DNA from: Comamonas sp. BIGb0124
Lineage (GTDB): Bacteria; Pseudomonadota; Gammaproteobacteria; Burkholderiales; Burkholderiaceae_C
Length of the DNA stretch: 64,000 nucleotides
Direction: 5' to 3'
Assembly (NCBI RefSeq): GCF_003752175.1
Contig: NZ_RJVF01000015.1
Coordinates: forward strand, 186,001-250,000
The notes beneath the pieces were generated by a model, which saw only the letters and a list, made by a program, of their open reading frames with translations, searched no databases and had not been told where the DNA came from. Positions 35,256-45,498 of the stretch are shown piece by piece. The position numbers and the translations under genes were made by a program. Position 1 is the stretch's first letter. Each line of letters starts with the position of its first letter.

Positions 35256-37703
35256 TCAGGCCCGCAGCTTGACACCCAGCTGGCTCTCGGCCGCCTCGAT
35301 CACTGCCGCGATCAGCGGCTCGACCTGAGCGTCCGTGAGTGTGGTGTCCTCGCTGGCCAGCGTCAAGCGCACGGCCAGGCTCTTGTGCTCGCTTGCAAGG
35401 CCCGTGCCTGCCTCGGCGCCCTTGCCCGCCTGCGGCCGGTAGACGTCGAACAGTTGCACGCCACGCAGCAGCCCGCTGCGCGCGGCGGCGGCCCGGATCA
35501 CGGACTCGAGCGCACCGAAAGTGACCGACTCGGCGGCCGTGAAGGCGATGTCGCGTTCGACCGCCTGGAAACGCGGCACGGGCTGGGCCACCGGCACCGG
35601 ACGCTGCAGGGCTGCATCCAACGCGAGTTCGAACAGCACCGGTGCCTGCGGCAGGTCGTACTGCTGGCGCCAGCGCGGATGCAACTCGCCGACGAAACCG
35701 ATCGCCTGGCCGTCGAGCAGCACACGGGCACAGCGGCCGGGGTGCATGGCGGGATGTTCGGCCGCCTCGAACACCGGGCGCAGCGGAGCCAGCAAGGCCT
35801 CGACGTCGCCCTTGCCGTCGTAGAAGTCGGCGCGGCGGTCCTTGTGCGTCCAGCTCAGTCCCTCGGGGTCGCCGTAGATCAGCCCGGCCACACGCATCGG
35901 CTGATGGATGCCCTTGACGGTGGTGTCGCTGGTCTCGACCGCGGCATCGCGCAGGAACACGCGGCCGATCTCGAACACACGCACGCGTGCGGCCTTGCGG
36001 TCGAGGTTGAACTTGAGCACCTGCAGCAGCGAGCCCAGCAGCGACGAACGCATCACGCTCATCGGGCTGGCAATGGGGTTGAGCAGTCGGATCGGGTCGG
36101 CATTGCCGGCCAGTTCACGCTCCCAGCGTTCTTCGACAAAGCTGAAGTTGATGGTCTCCTGGTAGCCCAGCGCGGCCAGGCTGCGGCGCACGGCGAACCG
36201 GCTGCGGCCGGACTCGTCCTGGCGGCGCGCGGTGATGGGGGCCAGGGGTGCCGTCGTCGGGAGCTGGTCGTAGCCGATCAGGCGGGCCACTTCCTCGATG
36301 AGGTCTTCCTCGATCTGCAGGTCGAAACGATAAGGCGGCGGCACGACTTGCAGCACGCCGTCGGCCACGGCATCGGCCTGCAGTTGCAGGCGCGCGAGCA
36401 CCTCGACGCACTGCGGCTGGGTCAGCGGCATGCCGATGACCTTGGCCGCACGCGCCACGCGCAACTGCACCGGACGGGCCTCGGGCAGCGCCAGGGTCTG
36501 GTCGTCGATCGGACCGACTTCGGTCTCGGGGGTGCCGCAGATGTCGAGCACGAGCTGGCTGATGCGCTCGATGATCTGCACCGTGCGGCTGGGATCGACG
36601 CCGCGTTCGAAACGATGGCCGGCATCGGTCGAGAAGTTGAAGCGGCGCGAGCGGCCCTGGATGGCCGACGGCCACCAGAATGCGGCTTCCACATAGATGT
36701 GGCGCGTGTCGTCCGAAACGGCCGTGGCGTCGCCGCCCATGATGCCCGCCAGCGACTCGACGTGCGCGGCATCGGCGATCACGCCGACCTTGTCGTCCAG
36801 GCTCACGGTGTTGCCGTTGAGCAGCTTGAGCTGTTCGCCCTCGCGGCCCCAGCGCACGGTCAGTCCGCCCTCGATCTTGCCGAGGTCGAAAATGTGCGAG
36901 GGTTGGCCGTATTCGAACATCACATAGTTCGAGATGTCGACCAGCGGCGAGACACTGCGCTGGCCACAGCGGGCCAGCCGGTCGACCAGCCAGGCCGGCG
37001 ATTTCACGCGGGTGTCGACGTTGCGGATCACACGGCCCGAGAAACGGCCGCACAGATCGGCCGCCTCGACCGTCACCGGCAGACGTGCATCGGTGGTCGG
37101 GGCCAGCGCGGCATCGGCCGGGGTCTTGAGCGGCGTGCCGGTCAGGGCCGAGAGTTCGCGCGCAATGCCATAGACGCTCAGGCCATGGGCCAGGTTCGGC
37201 GTGAGCTTGAGCGTGAGCAGCGTGTCGTCGAGATCGAGCACCGCGCGGATGTCCGCACCGACGGGCGTGTCCAGCGGCAGCTCGAGCAGGCCGGCGGCGT
37301 CTTCGTTCACCTTGAGCTCGCGTGCCGAACACAGCATGCCCTGGCTCTCGACGCCGCGCAGCTTGCCCAGCTTGATCTTGAACGGTTTGCCGTCTTCGCC
37401 GGGGGGCAGCTCGGCGCCCACCACGGCACACGGCACCTTGATGCCGACACGCGCATTGGGTGCTCCGCACACGATGTTGAGCAGCGCGCCCTGTCCGACG
37501 TCGACCTGGCACACGCGCAGGCGGTCGGCATCGGGATGCTGGACGGCTTCCTTGATTTCGCCGACGACCACGCCGGAAAACGGCGGCGCGACGGGCTGGA
37601 GTTCTTCGACTTCAAGGCCGCCCATGGTCAGGGTGTTGGCCAGTTCGGCGGTGGTCAGCGCGGGATCGCAGAATGCGCGCAGCCAGGACTCGGGGAATTG
37701 CAT
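35256..37703 (-). CDS. pheT: Phenylalanyl-tRNA synthetase beta subunit
   Basis: An 815-residue subunit of the alpha2-beta2 enzyme. It begins MQFPESWLRAFCDP, then a tRNA-binding domain (VVVGEIKEAVQHPDADRLR, cited by KEAVQHPDADRLR), the B3/B4 editing region, B5 (GRSRRFNFSTDAGHRFERGVD, cited by STDAGHRFERGVD) and a C-terminal anticodon-binding fold. It follows pheS by 48 bp. Confidence 0.97.
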   Translation of the reverse strand: MQFPESWLRAFCDPALTTAELANTLTMGGLEVEELQPVAPPFSGVVVGEIKEAVQHPDADRLRVCQVDVGQGALLNIVCGAPNARVGIKVPCAVVGAELPPGEDGKPFKIKLGKLRGVESQGMLCSARELKVNEDAAGLLELPLDTPVGADIRAVLDLDDTLLTLKLTPNLAHGLSVYGIARELSALTGTPLKTPADAALAPTTDARLPVTVEAADLCGRFSGRVIRNVDTRVKSPAWLVDRLARCGQRSVSPLVDISNYVMFEYGQPSHIFDLGKIEGGLTVRWGREGEQLKLLNGNTVSLDDKVGVIADAAHVESLAGIMGGDATAVSDDTRHIYVEAAFWWPSAIQGRSRRFNFSTDAGHRFERGVDPSRTVQIIERISQLVLDICGTPETEVGPIDDQTLALPEARPVQLRVARAAKVIGMPLTQPQCVEVLARLQLQADAVADGVLQVVPPPYRFDLQIEEDLIEEVARLIGYDQLPTTAPLAPITARRQDESGRSRFAVRRSLAALGYQETINFSFVEERWERELAGNADPIRLLNPIASPMSVMRSSLLGSLLQVLKFNLDRKAARVRVFEIGRVFLRDAAVETSDTTVKGIHQPMRVAGLIYGDPEGLSWTHKDRRADFYDGKGDVEALLAPLRPVFEAAEHPAMHPGRCARVLLDGQAIGFVGELHPRWRQQYDLPQAPVLFELALDAALQRPVPVAQPVPRFQAVERDIAFTAAESVTFGALESVIRAAAARSGLLRGVQLFDVYRPQAGKGAEAGTGLASEHKSLAVRLTLASEDTTLTDAQVEPLIAAVIEAAESQLGVKLRA

Positions 37704-37751
37704 GATGAGGCTCTGATGTTCGTTCGAAGGGTCGGGACGTCGCGGGCCGGT

Positions 37752-38807
37752 TTACTGGAACTGGCGCAGGAAACGAATGTCGCCGTCGAAGAACTGGCGC
37801 AGGTCGTTGACGCCGTAGCGCAGCATGGTCAGGCGGTCGGGGCCCATGCCGAAGGCAAAGCCGATGTAGCGCTCGGGATCCAGACCCATGTTGCGCACCA
37901 CGTTGGGGTGCACCTGCCCGGAGCCAGCCACTTCCAGCCAGCGGCCGGCCAACGGGCCGCTCTGGAACTGGATATCGACTTCGGCGCTGGGCTCGGTGAA
38001 GGGGAAAAAGCTGGGACGGAAACGCAGCACCAGGTCGTCGCTCTCGAAGAAGGTGCGGCAGAAGTCGGTGAACACGACCTTCAGGTCCTTGAAGCTCACG
38101 TTCTCGCCCAGCCACAGGCCTTCGCACTGGTGGAACATCGGCGAATGGGTGGCATCGCTGTCGACACGGTAGGTGCGGCCCGGCGCGATCACGCGAATCT
38201 CGGGCATGCTCTGGCCGGCATCGATCAGGGCCTGGTGTTTCTTGACGTGCTGATGGGCGTACCGCACCTGCATGGGGCTGGTGTGCGGCCGCAGGTTGTA
38301 AGGCGTGCCGTCCTCGCCCTGCAGATCGACGTAGAACGTGTCCTGCATGGAACGCGCCGGATGATTGGGCGGATTGTTGAGCGAGGTGAAGCTGTGCCAG
38401 TCGCTCTCGATTTCAGGGCCGTCGGCGACGTCGAAACCCATGGTGCCGAAGATCTGCTCGATGCGCTCGAGCGTCCGGCTGACCGGATGCAGGCCGCCGC
38501 CGGCGCGCACACGGCCGGGCAACGTCACGTCCAGCGACTCGGACTTGAGTTGGATCGCCAGTTCGGCATCGGCAAGGGCCTGCCGGCGCGCACCGAGCGC
38601 GGCCTCGATGGCCTGCTTGGCCACGTTGATGGCGGCACCGCGCGATTTTTTCTCGTCCACGCTCAGGGCAGCCATGCCCTTCATCAGTTCGGTGATGCGC
38701 CCGGATTTCCCCAGGAACTGGGCCTTGGCGTTTTCCAGGTCGGCCGGGGTGGCCACCGCCGCAAAAGCCTCCTGGGCGCGTTCGACCAGCGTGTCCAACT
38801 CATTCAT
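37752..38807 (-). CDS. pheS: Phenylalanyl-tRNA synthetase alpha subunit
   Basis: A 351-residue catalytic subunit with an N-terminal coiled coil, then class II motif 2 and 3 sequences: [29 protein letters not shown] and the C-terminal [18 protein letters not shown]. The ATG at 38807 opens [12 protein letters not shown], the usual start. A terminator-like hairpin lies 24 nt upstream of the start. Confidence 0.97.
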   Translation of the reverse strand: MNELDTLVERAQEAFAAVATPADLENAKAQFLGKSGRITELMKGMAALSVDEKKSRGAAINVAKQAIEAALGARRQALADAELAIQLKSESLDVTLPGRVRAGGGLHPVSRTLERIEQIFGTMGFDVADGPEIESDWHSFTSLNNPPNHPARSMQDTFYVDLQGEDGTPYNLRPHTSPMQVRYAHQHVKKHQALIDAGQSMPEIRVIAPGRTYRVDSDATHSPMFHQCEGLWLGENVSFKDLKVVFTDFCRTFFESDDLVLRFRPSFFPFTEPSAEVDIQFQSGPLAGRWLEVAGSGQVHPNVVRNMGLDPERYIGFAFGMGPDRLTMLRYGVNDLRQFFDGDIRFLRQFQ

Positions 38808-38824
38808 GTTCTGTACTCGGTTCA

Positions 38825-38865
38825 ATGAAAAAAGGGCTAGCGCCATTGCAAGCAGCTAGCCCTTT
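38825..38865 (-). terminator. Terminator or attenuator between rplT and pheS
   Basis: On the minus strand AAAGGGCTAGC (38865-38855) pairs with GCTAGCCCTTT (38841-38831), an 11-bp perfect stem with a 13-nt loop, running into six T. It ends about 20 nt before pheS, so it either stops rplT transcription or sets readthrough into pheST. The upstream frame through it has no Phe run, so a Phe-codon leader peptide is not visible. Confidence 0.8.
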
Positions 38866-38930
38866 CCTGTTTTGCGCACACCGCGAGCCGCGCCCTCCGG
38901 GGATGGCGCGACAGCGGTGCCACGTGAAAA

Positions 38931-39290
38931 TCAAGCGGCCAGTTTGGCTTTGACTTGTTCCACGATGCCACCAAAAGCGGCCTTGTCGTGCACGGCCAGG
39001 TCGGCCAGCATCTTACGGTCGATTTCAATGGAAGCCTTCTTCAGGCCGTTGGCGAACTGGCTGTAGGTCAGGCCCAGTTCACGGGCAGCGGCGTTGATAC
39101 GGGCAATCCACAGTTGGCGGAAAACGCGCTTCTTGGTACGGCGGTCACGGTAGGCATACTGACCTGCCTTCATCACCGCCTGTTTGGCGATGCGGAAGAC
39201 ATTGCCGCGGCGACCGCGGAAACCCTTGGCCAGAGCCAGGACTTTTTTATGACGAGCGCGGGCTGTTACACCACGTTTGACGCGAGGCAT
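38931..39290 (-). CDS. rplT: Ribosomal protein L20
   Basis: A 119-residue large-subunit protein starting [20 protein letters not shown] (20 residues), followed by [15 protein letters not shown] and [19 protein letters not shown]. It binds 23S rRNA during early assembly and, in other bacteria, represses its own operon. It is 25 bp after rpmI. Confidence 0.98.
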   Translation of the reverse strand: MPRVKRGVTARARHKKVLALAKGFRGRRGNVFRIAKQAVMKAGQYAYRDRRTKKRVFRQLWIARINAAARELGLTYSQFANGLKKASIEIDRKMLADLAVHDKAAFGGIVEQVKAKLAA

Positions 39291-39315
39291 GTGTTTTCTC
39301 CTAGTTCGTCGTTAA

Positions 39316-39519
39316 TTACAGGCCAGCGAAAGGCAGCATCTGAGCGATGTGACCCATATTGGTCTCATGCACAGCCACGGCACCACGCAGTTGGCGCTTG
39401 TTCTTGGTGGTCTTCTTGGTCAAGATGTGACGTTTGAAGGCTTGACCGCGCTTGACGGTTCCACCCGGACGAACGCGAAAACGCTTTTTCGCGCTGCTCT
39501 TGGTCTTCATTTTGGGCAT
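39316..39519 (-). CDS. rpmI: Ribosomal protein L35
   Basis: A 67-residue basic protein: [20 protein letters not shown], then [14 protein letters not shown] and [14 protein letters not shown]. Standard neighbour of rplT in the infC operon. Confidence 0.98.
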   Translation of the reverse strand: MPKMKTKSSAKKRFRVRPGGTVKRGQAFKRHILTKKTTKNKRQLRGAVAVHETNMGHIAQMLPFAGL

Positions 39520-39619
39520 TTAATGCTCCTATTTTTTGTGCTCGCGAGGCGCCGCAGATCCCATCCGCGGACTTGTTGGCCCCGAGTCACTTCTTTTTTG
39601 CAGCAGCCTTGCGGCCTCT

Positions 39620-39714
39620 GCAGGCAGACAGCCTTTCAGCTGCCTGCATCGGCCCCACCTGCTTGACGCCTGCAGGGCCAGATCCATGGAGCCGCCTGTC
39701 CGCCACCGGCGGAC
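39620..39714 (-). promoter_or_regulatory. Structured rpmI leader in the infC-rpmI gap
   Basis: The 228-bp gap contains GTCCGCC/GGCGGAC (39698-39714, 3-nt loop) and GCAGGCAG/CTGCCTGC (39620-39647, 12-nt loop). In enterobacteria and Bacillus the equivalent leader binds L20 for autoregulation. The position fits such a role here; I cannot match a known consensus by eye. Confidence 0.4.
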
Positions 39715-39747
39715 ACACGTCTCGTTTGTTGCACTGGCAGACCGGGT

Positions 39748-40350
39748 TCAGGCGGTCTGCGGGGCGGCCTGCTCGTTGGCCGGCTTGGCGCTGCCGCCAC
39801 CCGGCTTGCGGCGGCCAGGTGCGATCATCATGATCATCTGGCGGCCTTCGAGCTTGGGGAACTGCTCGACCACGATGGTATCGGCCAGTTCGTCGCGAAT
39901 GCGATTGAGCAAGGCCAGACCCAGCTCCTGGTGCGTGATCTCGCGGCCACGGAAACGCAAGGTGATCTTGCATTTGTCGCCTTCTTCAAGAAAACGCCGG
40001 ATGTTACGCATCTTGATGTTGTAGTCGCCGTCATCGGTGCCAGGGCGGAATTTGATTTCCTTGACTTCGATGACTTTCTGCTTCGACTTGGCTTCGGCGG
40101 CTTTTTTCTGTTCCTGGTATTTGAACTTGCCGTAGTCCATCAGACGGCAGACCGGCGGATTGGCCGCTGCCGCGATTTCCACCAGGTCAACGTCCAATTC
40201 ACCTGCCATGCGCAGAGCTTCAGCCAGCGGAACGACACCCAGGGGTTCGTTTTCCGGGCCGGAGAGGCGCACTTCCGGAGCCATGATTTCCCGGTTCAGA
40301 CGGTGTTTGCGTTCTTCCCGGTGGCGACGATCACGAAATTCAGTAGCGAT
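39748..40350 (-). CDS. infC: Translation initiation factor IF-3 with an ATC start codon
   Basis: Prevents premature 50S joining and proofreads start codons. The first in-frame ATG (40284) would drop the conserved N-terminus. Reading back to ATC at 40350-40348 adds 22 codons ([20 protein letters not shown] and on) and places AGGAA 8 nt upstream. This gives 200 residues with the expected NREI start of the N-domain and the C-domain [15 protein letters not shown] rare start codon lets IF-3 repress its own translation, as known for the ATT start in E. coli. Confidence 0.93.
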   Translation of the reverse strand: MATEFRDRRHREERKHRLNREIMAPEVRLSGPENEPLGVVPLAEALRMAGELDVDLVEIAAAANPPVCRLMDYGKFKYQEQKKAAEAKSKQKVIEVKEIKFRPGTDDGDYNIKMRNIRRFLEEGDKCKITLRFRGREITHQELGLALLNRIRDELADTIVVEQFPKLEGRQMIMMIAPGRRKPGGGSAKPANEQAAPQTA

Positions 40351-40437
40351 GGTTCTGTTCCTCGAAATTTTGCTGCAAAAGGTGCAGCACCCCGCCGATC
40401 AGACATACCGACGACAAGCAGAAAAGCCAGGGCTCAA

Positions 40438-42345
40438 TCAGGTCTTGCTGTTGATGCTGGACTGGAGCTTCTCAACGAAAGCTGCCAAAGGCATCACACC
40501 GAGGTCTTGATTGCCCCGGGCGCGCACGGCGACGGCTCCGGCCGCCTTTTCCTTGTCGCCCACGACAAGGATGAAGGGCAGCTTTTGCAACGAATGCTCA
40601 CGTATTTTATACGTAATCTTTTCATTTCGCAGATCGGTCAGTACGCGGACCCCTTGGGACTGCAGCGTTTGAGCAACTTCCTGGACGTAATCGGCCTGTG
40701 CATCGGTGATATTGAGCACCGCCACCTGGGTCGGCGCCAGCCAGGTCGGCAAGGCGCCGGCGTGCTGTTCGATCAGGATGCCGATGAAGCGCTCGAGGCT
40801 GCCGACGATGGCCCGGTGCAGCATGACCGGGCGGTGGCGGTTGCCGTCCTCGCCCACGTATTCGGCATCCAGGCGCTCGGGCATCGAGAAGTCGACCTGG
40901 ATGGTGCCGGCCTGCCACTGGCGCCCGATGGCGTCGCGCAGGGTGTACTCGACCTTGGGGCCGTAGAAGGCACCGTCGCCGGGTGCGATCTGGAAATCGC
41001 AGCCGGACTTGCGCAGGCTCTCCATGAGGGCGTGCTCGGCCTTGTCCCAGCTCTCGTCCGAGCCGATCCGTTTTTCGGGCCGGGTGGCGACCTTGTAGAT
41101 GATCTCGGTGAAGCCGAAGTCCGCATACACCTTCTGCAGCAGCGCGGTGAAGTCCTCGCACTCGGGCAGGATCTGCTCTTCGGTGCAGAAGATGTGGCCG
41201 TCGTCCTGGGTGAAGGCGCGCACGCGCATGATGCCGTGCAGGCCGCCGGTGGGCTCGTTGCGGTGGCACTGGCCGAACTCGCCGTAGCGCAGCGGCAGGT
41301 CGCGGTAGCTCTTGACGCCTTGCTTGAAGATCAGGATGTGGCCGGGGCAGTTCATCGGCTTGAGCGCGTATTCGCGCTTTTCCGATTCGGTGGTGAACAT
41401 GTTCTCGCGGTACTTGTCCCAGTGGCCGGTCTTTTCCCACAGGGTCTTGTCGAGGATCTGCGGACCCTTGACTTCCTGGTAGCCGTTGTCGCGGTAGACC
41501 GCACGCATGTACTGCTCGACGGCCTGCCAGAGCGCCCAGCCCTTGGGGTGCCAGAACACGGTGCCGGGCGAGTGCTCGTCGAGGTGGAACAGATCGAGCT
41601 CGCGGCCCAGGCGGCGGTGGTCGCGCTTCTCGGCTTCCTCGATGCGCTTGATATAGGACTCGAGGTCTTTCTTGTCGGCCCAGGCGGTGCCGTAGATGCG
41701 CTGCAGCTGTTCGTTCTTGGCGTCGCCGCGCCAGTAGGCGCCCGAAACGCGGGTGAGCTTGAAGTTCTTGAGGAAACGGGTGTTGGGCACGTGAGGGCCA
41801 CGGCACATGTCCACATATTCCTCGTGGTAATACAGACCCATCTGGGTCTCGTCGGGCATGTCGTCGATCAGGCGCAGCTTGTAGTCCTCGCCGCGGCTCT
41901 TGAAGACCTCGATGACGTCGGCACGCGGGGTCATCTTCTTGACGACGTCGTAGTCCTTGGCGATCAGTTCGCGCATGCGGGCCTCGATGGCCGCCATGTC
42001 GTCGGGGGTGAAGGGGCGTTCGTACGAGATGTCGTAATAGAAGCCTTCGTCGATCACCGGGCCGATGACCATCTTGGCGGTGGGGTAGAGCTGCTTGACG
42101 GCATGCCCGACCAGGTGGGCGCAGGAATGGCGGATGATCTCCACGCCCTCGGCGTCCTTGGGGGTGATGATCTGCAGCTTGGCATCGTGGTCGATGCGGT
42201 CGCTGGCGTCGACCAGCCGGCCGTCGACCTTGCCGGCCACGGTGACTTTGGCCAGCCCGGGGCCGATGGAAAGGGCGACATCGGCCACCGAGACGGGACC
42301 GGGATACTCACGTTTGGAGTTGTCGGGAAGCGTGATCTGAATCAT
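40438..42345 (-). CDS. thrS: Threonyl-tRNA synthetase
   Basis: A 635-residue class II synthetase. Order: N-terminal TGS domain (1-60), editing domain with HSCAHL and YYDISY, catalytic core with zinc ligands in [11 protein letters not shown] and the later [24 protein letters not shown] (motif 2), and an HGTP anticodon-binding domain. The ATG at 42345 is the standard start MIQITLPD. It is first of the thrS-infC-rpmI-rplT block. Confidence 0.97.
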   Translation of the reverse strand: MIQITLPDNSKREYPGPVSVADVALSIGPGLAKVTVAGKVDGRLVDASDRIDHDAKLQIITPKDAEGVEIIRHSCAHLVGHAVKQLYPTAKMVIGPVIDEGFYYDISYERPFTPDDMAAIEARMRELIAKDYDVVKKMTPRADVIEVFKSRGEDYKLRLIDDMPDETQMGLYYHEEYVDMCRGPHVPNTRFLKNFKLTRVSGAYWRGDAKNEQLQRIYGTAWADKKDLESYIKRIEEAEKRDHRRLGRELDLFHLDEHSPGTVFWHPKGWALWQAVEQYMRAVYRDNGYQEVKGPQILDKTLWEKTGHWDKYRENMFTTESEKREYALKPMNCPGHILIFKQGVKSYRDLPLRYGEFGQCHRNEPTGGLHGIMRVRAFTQDDGHIFCTEEQILPECEDFTALLQKVYADFGFTEIIYKVATRPEKRIGSDESWDKAEHALMESLRKSGCDFQIAPGDGAFYGPKVEYTLRDAIGRQWQAGTIQVDFSMPERLDAEYVGEDGNRHRPVMLHRAIVGSLERFIGILIEQHAGALPTWLAPTQVAVLNITDAQADYVQEVAQTLQSQGVRVLTDLRNEKITYKIREHSLQKLPFILVVGDKEKAAGAVAVRARGNQDLGVMPLAAFVEKLQSSINSKT

Positions 42346-42375
42346 GGAACAGCAAGCCTGTGGATGGGGTCTGAA

Positions 42376-42403
42376 AACAAAAAGCGCGGTGGGCGCCGCG
42401 CTT
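42376..42403 (-). terminator. Terminator between livF and thrS
   Basis: On the minus strand AAGCGCGG (42403-42396) pairs with CCGCGCTT (42389-42382) around a 6-nt loop, followed by TTTGTTTTC. It lies about 37 nt before thrS. It may end the liv transcript or be an attenuator in the thrS leader. Confidence 0.75.
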
Positions 42404-42612
42404 GTCTTCGGTGGCCCGGGGGCCGGAGATCAGAAAAAGGCGCGAGCAACCAGCGCAGCTACCGGGGGTAGCGGCCGAATGGGGTGGCCGGGCTCGTTCG
42501 CGGTGTCATAACCGGGTTGCCTTTCTCGTCCTTGTGAGGGGTTGCGTAAATACCTCGGGCCAGCGGCCCCAGGCAATGCTGCGCATGATTTTACAACAAG
42601 CGCCCCACCCCG

Positions 42613-43404
42613 TCATGGCCGCACGCCGGCCGAAGCTGCCGGAGAACTGCGGCCCAGATACGTGGCACCCACGCGCGGGTCGCTCGCCACGGCGGCGGCC
42701 GGCCCTTGCAGCGAGACCGCGCCGGTCTCGAGCACATAGGCCCAGTCGGCCACACGCAGCGCGGCGCGTGCGTTCTGCTCGACCAGCAGCACCGCCACGC
42801 CCAGGGCCTTGAGCCGGGTGACGATGGCGAAGATGTCGCGCACGATCAGCGGCGCCAGTCCCAGACTGGGTTCGTCGAGCATGAGCACGGCCGGCTTGGC
42901 CATGAGGGCGCGCCCGATCGCCAGCATCTGCCGCTCGCCGCCCGAAAGCGTCGCCGCGGCCTGGCTGCGGCGCTCGAGCAGGCGGGGGAACAGCGCATAG
43001 ACGGCATCGAGCTGGTCGCCCGGATTCGCCTCGCCCCGGCGATGCCTGCGGTAGCTGCCCAGCAGCAGGTTGTCCGCCACATTCATGCTGCCGAACAGCT
43101 CCCGGCTCTCGGGCACCAGGCACAGGCCGGCCCCCACCCGCTGCTCGATGGGCCAGCGCGAAACATCCTGCCCGGCCAACCAAAGACCGCCCTGCGCCTG
43201 GCCATTGGCCGGCAAGGCACCGCCGATGGCGTTGAGCAGGGTCGATTTGCCCGCGCCATTGGGGCCGATCACCGTCACCACCTGGCCCGGCGCGACGTCG
43301 AGATCGAGCGGGGACAATGCCGGCACATCGCCATAGCGCACGAACAGGCCGCGCAGCGACAGGATGGGCGGGGCGGTAGCGGCAGGCGAAGAGCGATCGG
43401 GCAT
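42613..43404 (-). CDS. livF: ABC transporter ATPase, LivF type
   Basis: A 263-residue ATP-binding subunit of a branched-chain-amino-acid-type importer. Walker A is GPNGAGKST near residue 40, signature [15 protein letters not shown], Walker [18 protein letters not shown] at 43428 would add 8 residues. It follows the fused livMG gene by 75 bp. With livH it completes the cytoplasmic and membrane parts, but no binding protein is adjacent. Confidence 0.93.
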   Translation of the reverse strand: MPDRSSPAATAPPILSLRGLFVRYGDVPALSPLDLDVAPGQVVTVIGPNGAGKSTLLNAIGGALPANGQAQGGLWLAGQDVSRWPIEQRVGAGLCLVPESRELFGSMNVADNLLLGSYRRHRRGEANPGDQLDAVYALFPRLLERRSQAAATLSGGERQMLAIGRALMAKPAVLMLDEPSLGLAPLIVRDIFAIVTRLKALGVAVLLVEQNARAALRVADWAYVLETGAVSLQGPAAAVASDPRVGATYLGRSSPAASAGVRP

Positions 43405-43479
43405 GGCGGAGGTCAAGGCAGAGAACACGGCAGGTCGGGGTCGCGCGGGCAGACGGGCATGGGGAACGCGGTCGGCTCC

Positions 43480-45498
43480 TCAGGCCACACGGCTGTCGGT
43501 GAAAACGGAATCCGGCGCGGAAACGGGACGCGGTGGCACGGAGGCCGGGACATCGGACCGCACCGCGCCGTCGCTTCCATTCAGCGCATCGTCGTCGGGC
43601 TCGTCGCCCAGGTAGGCCCGCCGCACCGCCGGATCGCGTTGGATGGCGGCGGGGTCGCCCTCGGCGATCTTGCGGCCGAACTCCATGACGATCAGTCGGT
43701 CGGTCAACTGCATGACGAAATCCATGTCGTGCTCGACGATGAGCACGCCCATGCCTTCATCCCGCAATTGACGCAGCAGCCGGGCCAGCGCTTCTTTCTC
43801 TCGATGGCGCAGACCGGCTGCAGGCTCGTCGAGCAGCAGCAAGCGAGGACCCGCGCACAGCGCGCGGGCGATCTCCAGAATGCGTTGCTGACCCAGGGGC
43901 AGGCTGCCTGCGGCGTGCCGAGCCACATCGGCCAGGCCGACGCGCGCCAGTTGGCGGCGGGCTTCGGCAAACACCCTTTGTTCTTCTGCGCGGTTGAGCC
44001 GCAGCATGCTGCGCAGCATGCCGGCACCCGAGCGCAGGTGTGCACCGAGGGCGACGTTCTCGATCACGCTCATGTCGGCGACCAGCTTGACATGCTGGAA
44101 GGTCCGCCCCATGCCCAGGGCCGCCACCTGCCGGGCGCCCTCCCCGGCCAGCGAACGCCCCCGCCACTCGACGCGGCCTTCGCTCAGGGGCAGGACGCCG
44201 GAAACGAGGTTGAACATGGTGGACTTGCCGGCGCCGTTGGGGCCGATGAGGCCCACGATTTCGCCGGCATGCAGCTCGAAGCTCATGCCGCCGACCGCCT
44301 GCAATCCACCGAAACGTTTACCGGCCTCGCGCACGCGCAGCAGCAGCTCGCCGGTCGCGGTCGCATCCGGGGCCTGGGCCGGCCGGCCTTCGGGCCGTTC
44401 GGCGGCGCCCGAAGAAACGCCGGCAGGGTCTGCAGGAAAAGACTGCGGCCCCTGCGGAACAGGCTGGGGCAGCGGCTCGCGCAGGCCCGGCGTGCCGCGA
44501 GCATCCGCAGCCCGTGCGCGCTGGGCCATGCCGCGGCGTGCCACGGCCTGTCCGAAACGCTGCACCTGAGGCCACAGGCCTTCGCGCGTGCGCTGCAGCA
44601 GGAGCACCAGCAAGGCCCCCAGGACGATGATCTCGTAGTTGCCGTCCGCGCCCAGCAGGCGGGGCAGCCAGCCCTGCAACTGATCCTTGAGCAGCGTGAA
44701 CACGGCGGCACCGGCCACCGCACCCCACAAATGACCCGCGCCGCCCACCACGGCCATGAACAAGTACTCGATGCCGGCATTGATGCCGAAGGGCGTGGGA
44801 TTGACTGCGCGCTGCAGGTGCGCATAGAGCCAGCCCGAGACCGACGCCAGCAGCGCCGCCAGCACAAAACACTGGATGCGCAGCGCCAGCGTGTTGACGC
44901 CCATGGACTCGGCCATCTGCGCGCCCGTCCGCAGGGCCCGCAAAGCCCGGCCCGGCCGCGACGCCAGCAGGTTGAAGCATGCCAGCAAGGCTGCCACCAC
45001 CACCAGCCAGATGAGGTAGTACATCTGATGGCCGCTTTGCAGCGCATAGTTTCCCAGCGAAATGGGCGCGATGCCGTTGATGCCGTCGAAACGCCCCAGC
45101 ACGTCGAGGTTGCCGAAGAGGTAGAACAACGCCAGCCCCCAGGCGATGGTGCCGAGCGGCAGGTAGTGGCCCGACAGCCGCATGGTGATCAGGCCCAGCG
45201 CCAGCGAGACGACACCGGTCGATGCCAGCCCGGCCAGCAGGCCCAGCCAGGGCGAGACGCCGTAGGCAGTGCTCAGCCAGGCCGTCGCGTAGGCGCCGAT
45301 GCCCACGAAGGCGGCCTGACCGAACGAGGTCATGCCGCCCACGCCGGTCAGCAGCACCAGTCCCAGCGCCACCAGCGCGTAAAGCCCGATGTAGTTGGCC
45401 AGCGTGATCCAGAACACCGGCACGGGCAGTTGCGGCCAGCAGGCCATGAAGACGGCAAAGGCCAGCAGCCCCAGCGCGGTGCGGCGGGTCCCGGTCAT
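43480..45498 (-). CDS. Fused permease-ATPase, LivM-LivG
   Basis: A 672-residue fusion. Residues about 1-310 are a LivM permease (LTGVGGMTSFGQAAFVGIGAY, cited by GGMTSFGQAAFVGIGAY, and VGGAGHLWGAVAGAA). About 315-380 is a Pro/Ala/Gly linker. From about 395 comes a LivG ATPase ([31 protein letters not shown], Walker A near 417, cited by [10 protein letters not shown]; Walker B LLLLDEPAAGL). The D-loop neighbourhood reads GLRHREK instead of the common GLNPxE. Its start overlaps the livH stop by 4 nt. Fusions of this kind recur in Burkholderiales. Confidence 0.92.
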   Translation of the reverse strand: MTGTRRTALGLLAFAVFMACWPQLPVPVFWITLANYIGLYALVALGLVLLTGVGGMTSFGQAAFVGIGAYATAWLSTAYGVSPWLGLLAGLASTGVVSLALGLITMRLSGHYLPLGTIAWGLALFYLFGNLDVLGRFDGINGIAPISLGNYALQSGHQMYYLIWLVVVAALLACFNLLASRPGRALRALRTGAQMAESMGVNTLALRIQCFVLAALLASVSGWLYAHLQRAVNPTPFGINAGIEYLFMAVVGGAGHLWGAVAGAAVFTLLKDQLQGWLPRLLGADGNYEIIVLGALLVLLLQRTREGLWPQVQRFGQAVARRGMAQRARAADARGTPGLREPLPQPVPQGPQSFPADPAGVSSGAAERPEGRPAQAPDATATGELLLRVREAGKRFGGLQAVGGMSFELHAGEIVGLIGPNGAGKSTMFNLVSGVLPLSEGRVEWRGRSLAGEGARQVAALGMGRTFQHVKLVADMSVIENVALGAHLRSGAGMLRSMLRLNRAEEQRVFAEARRQLARVGLADVARHAAGSLPLGQQRILEIARALCAGPRLLLLDEPAAGLRHREKEALARLLRQLRDEGMGVLIVEHDMDFVMQLTDRLIVMEFGRKIAEGDPAAIQRDPAVRRAYLGDEPDDDALNGSDGAVRSDVPASVPPRPVSAPDSVFTDSRVA

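Noticed and set aside
35175-38828. A 1217-codon plus-strand open frame
   Set aside because: Antisense to pheT and pheS, with low-complexity His/Gln/Arg-rich content and no domains.
38837-39028. Leader peptide for Phe-dependent attenuation of pheST
   Set aside because: The frame running through the hairpin contains no Phe codons and overlaps the end of rplT.
39587-39973. A 128-codon minus-strand frame ending in a basic RKAAAKKK tail
   Set aside because: It overlaps infC in another frame and has no family resemblance. The basic tail is probably chance.
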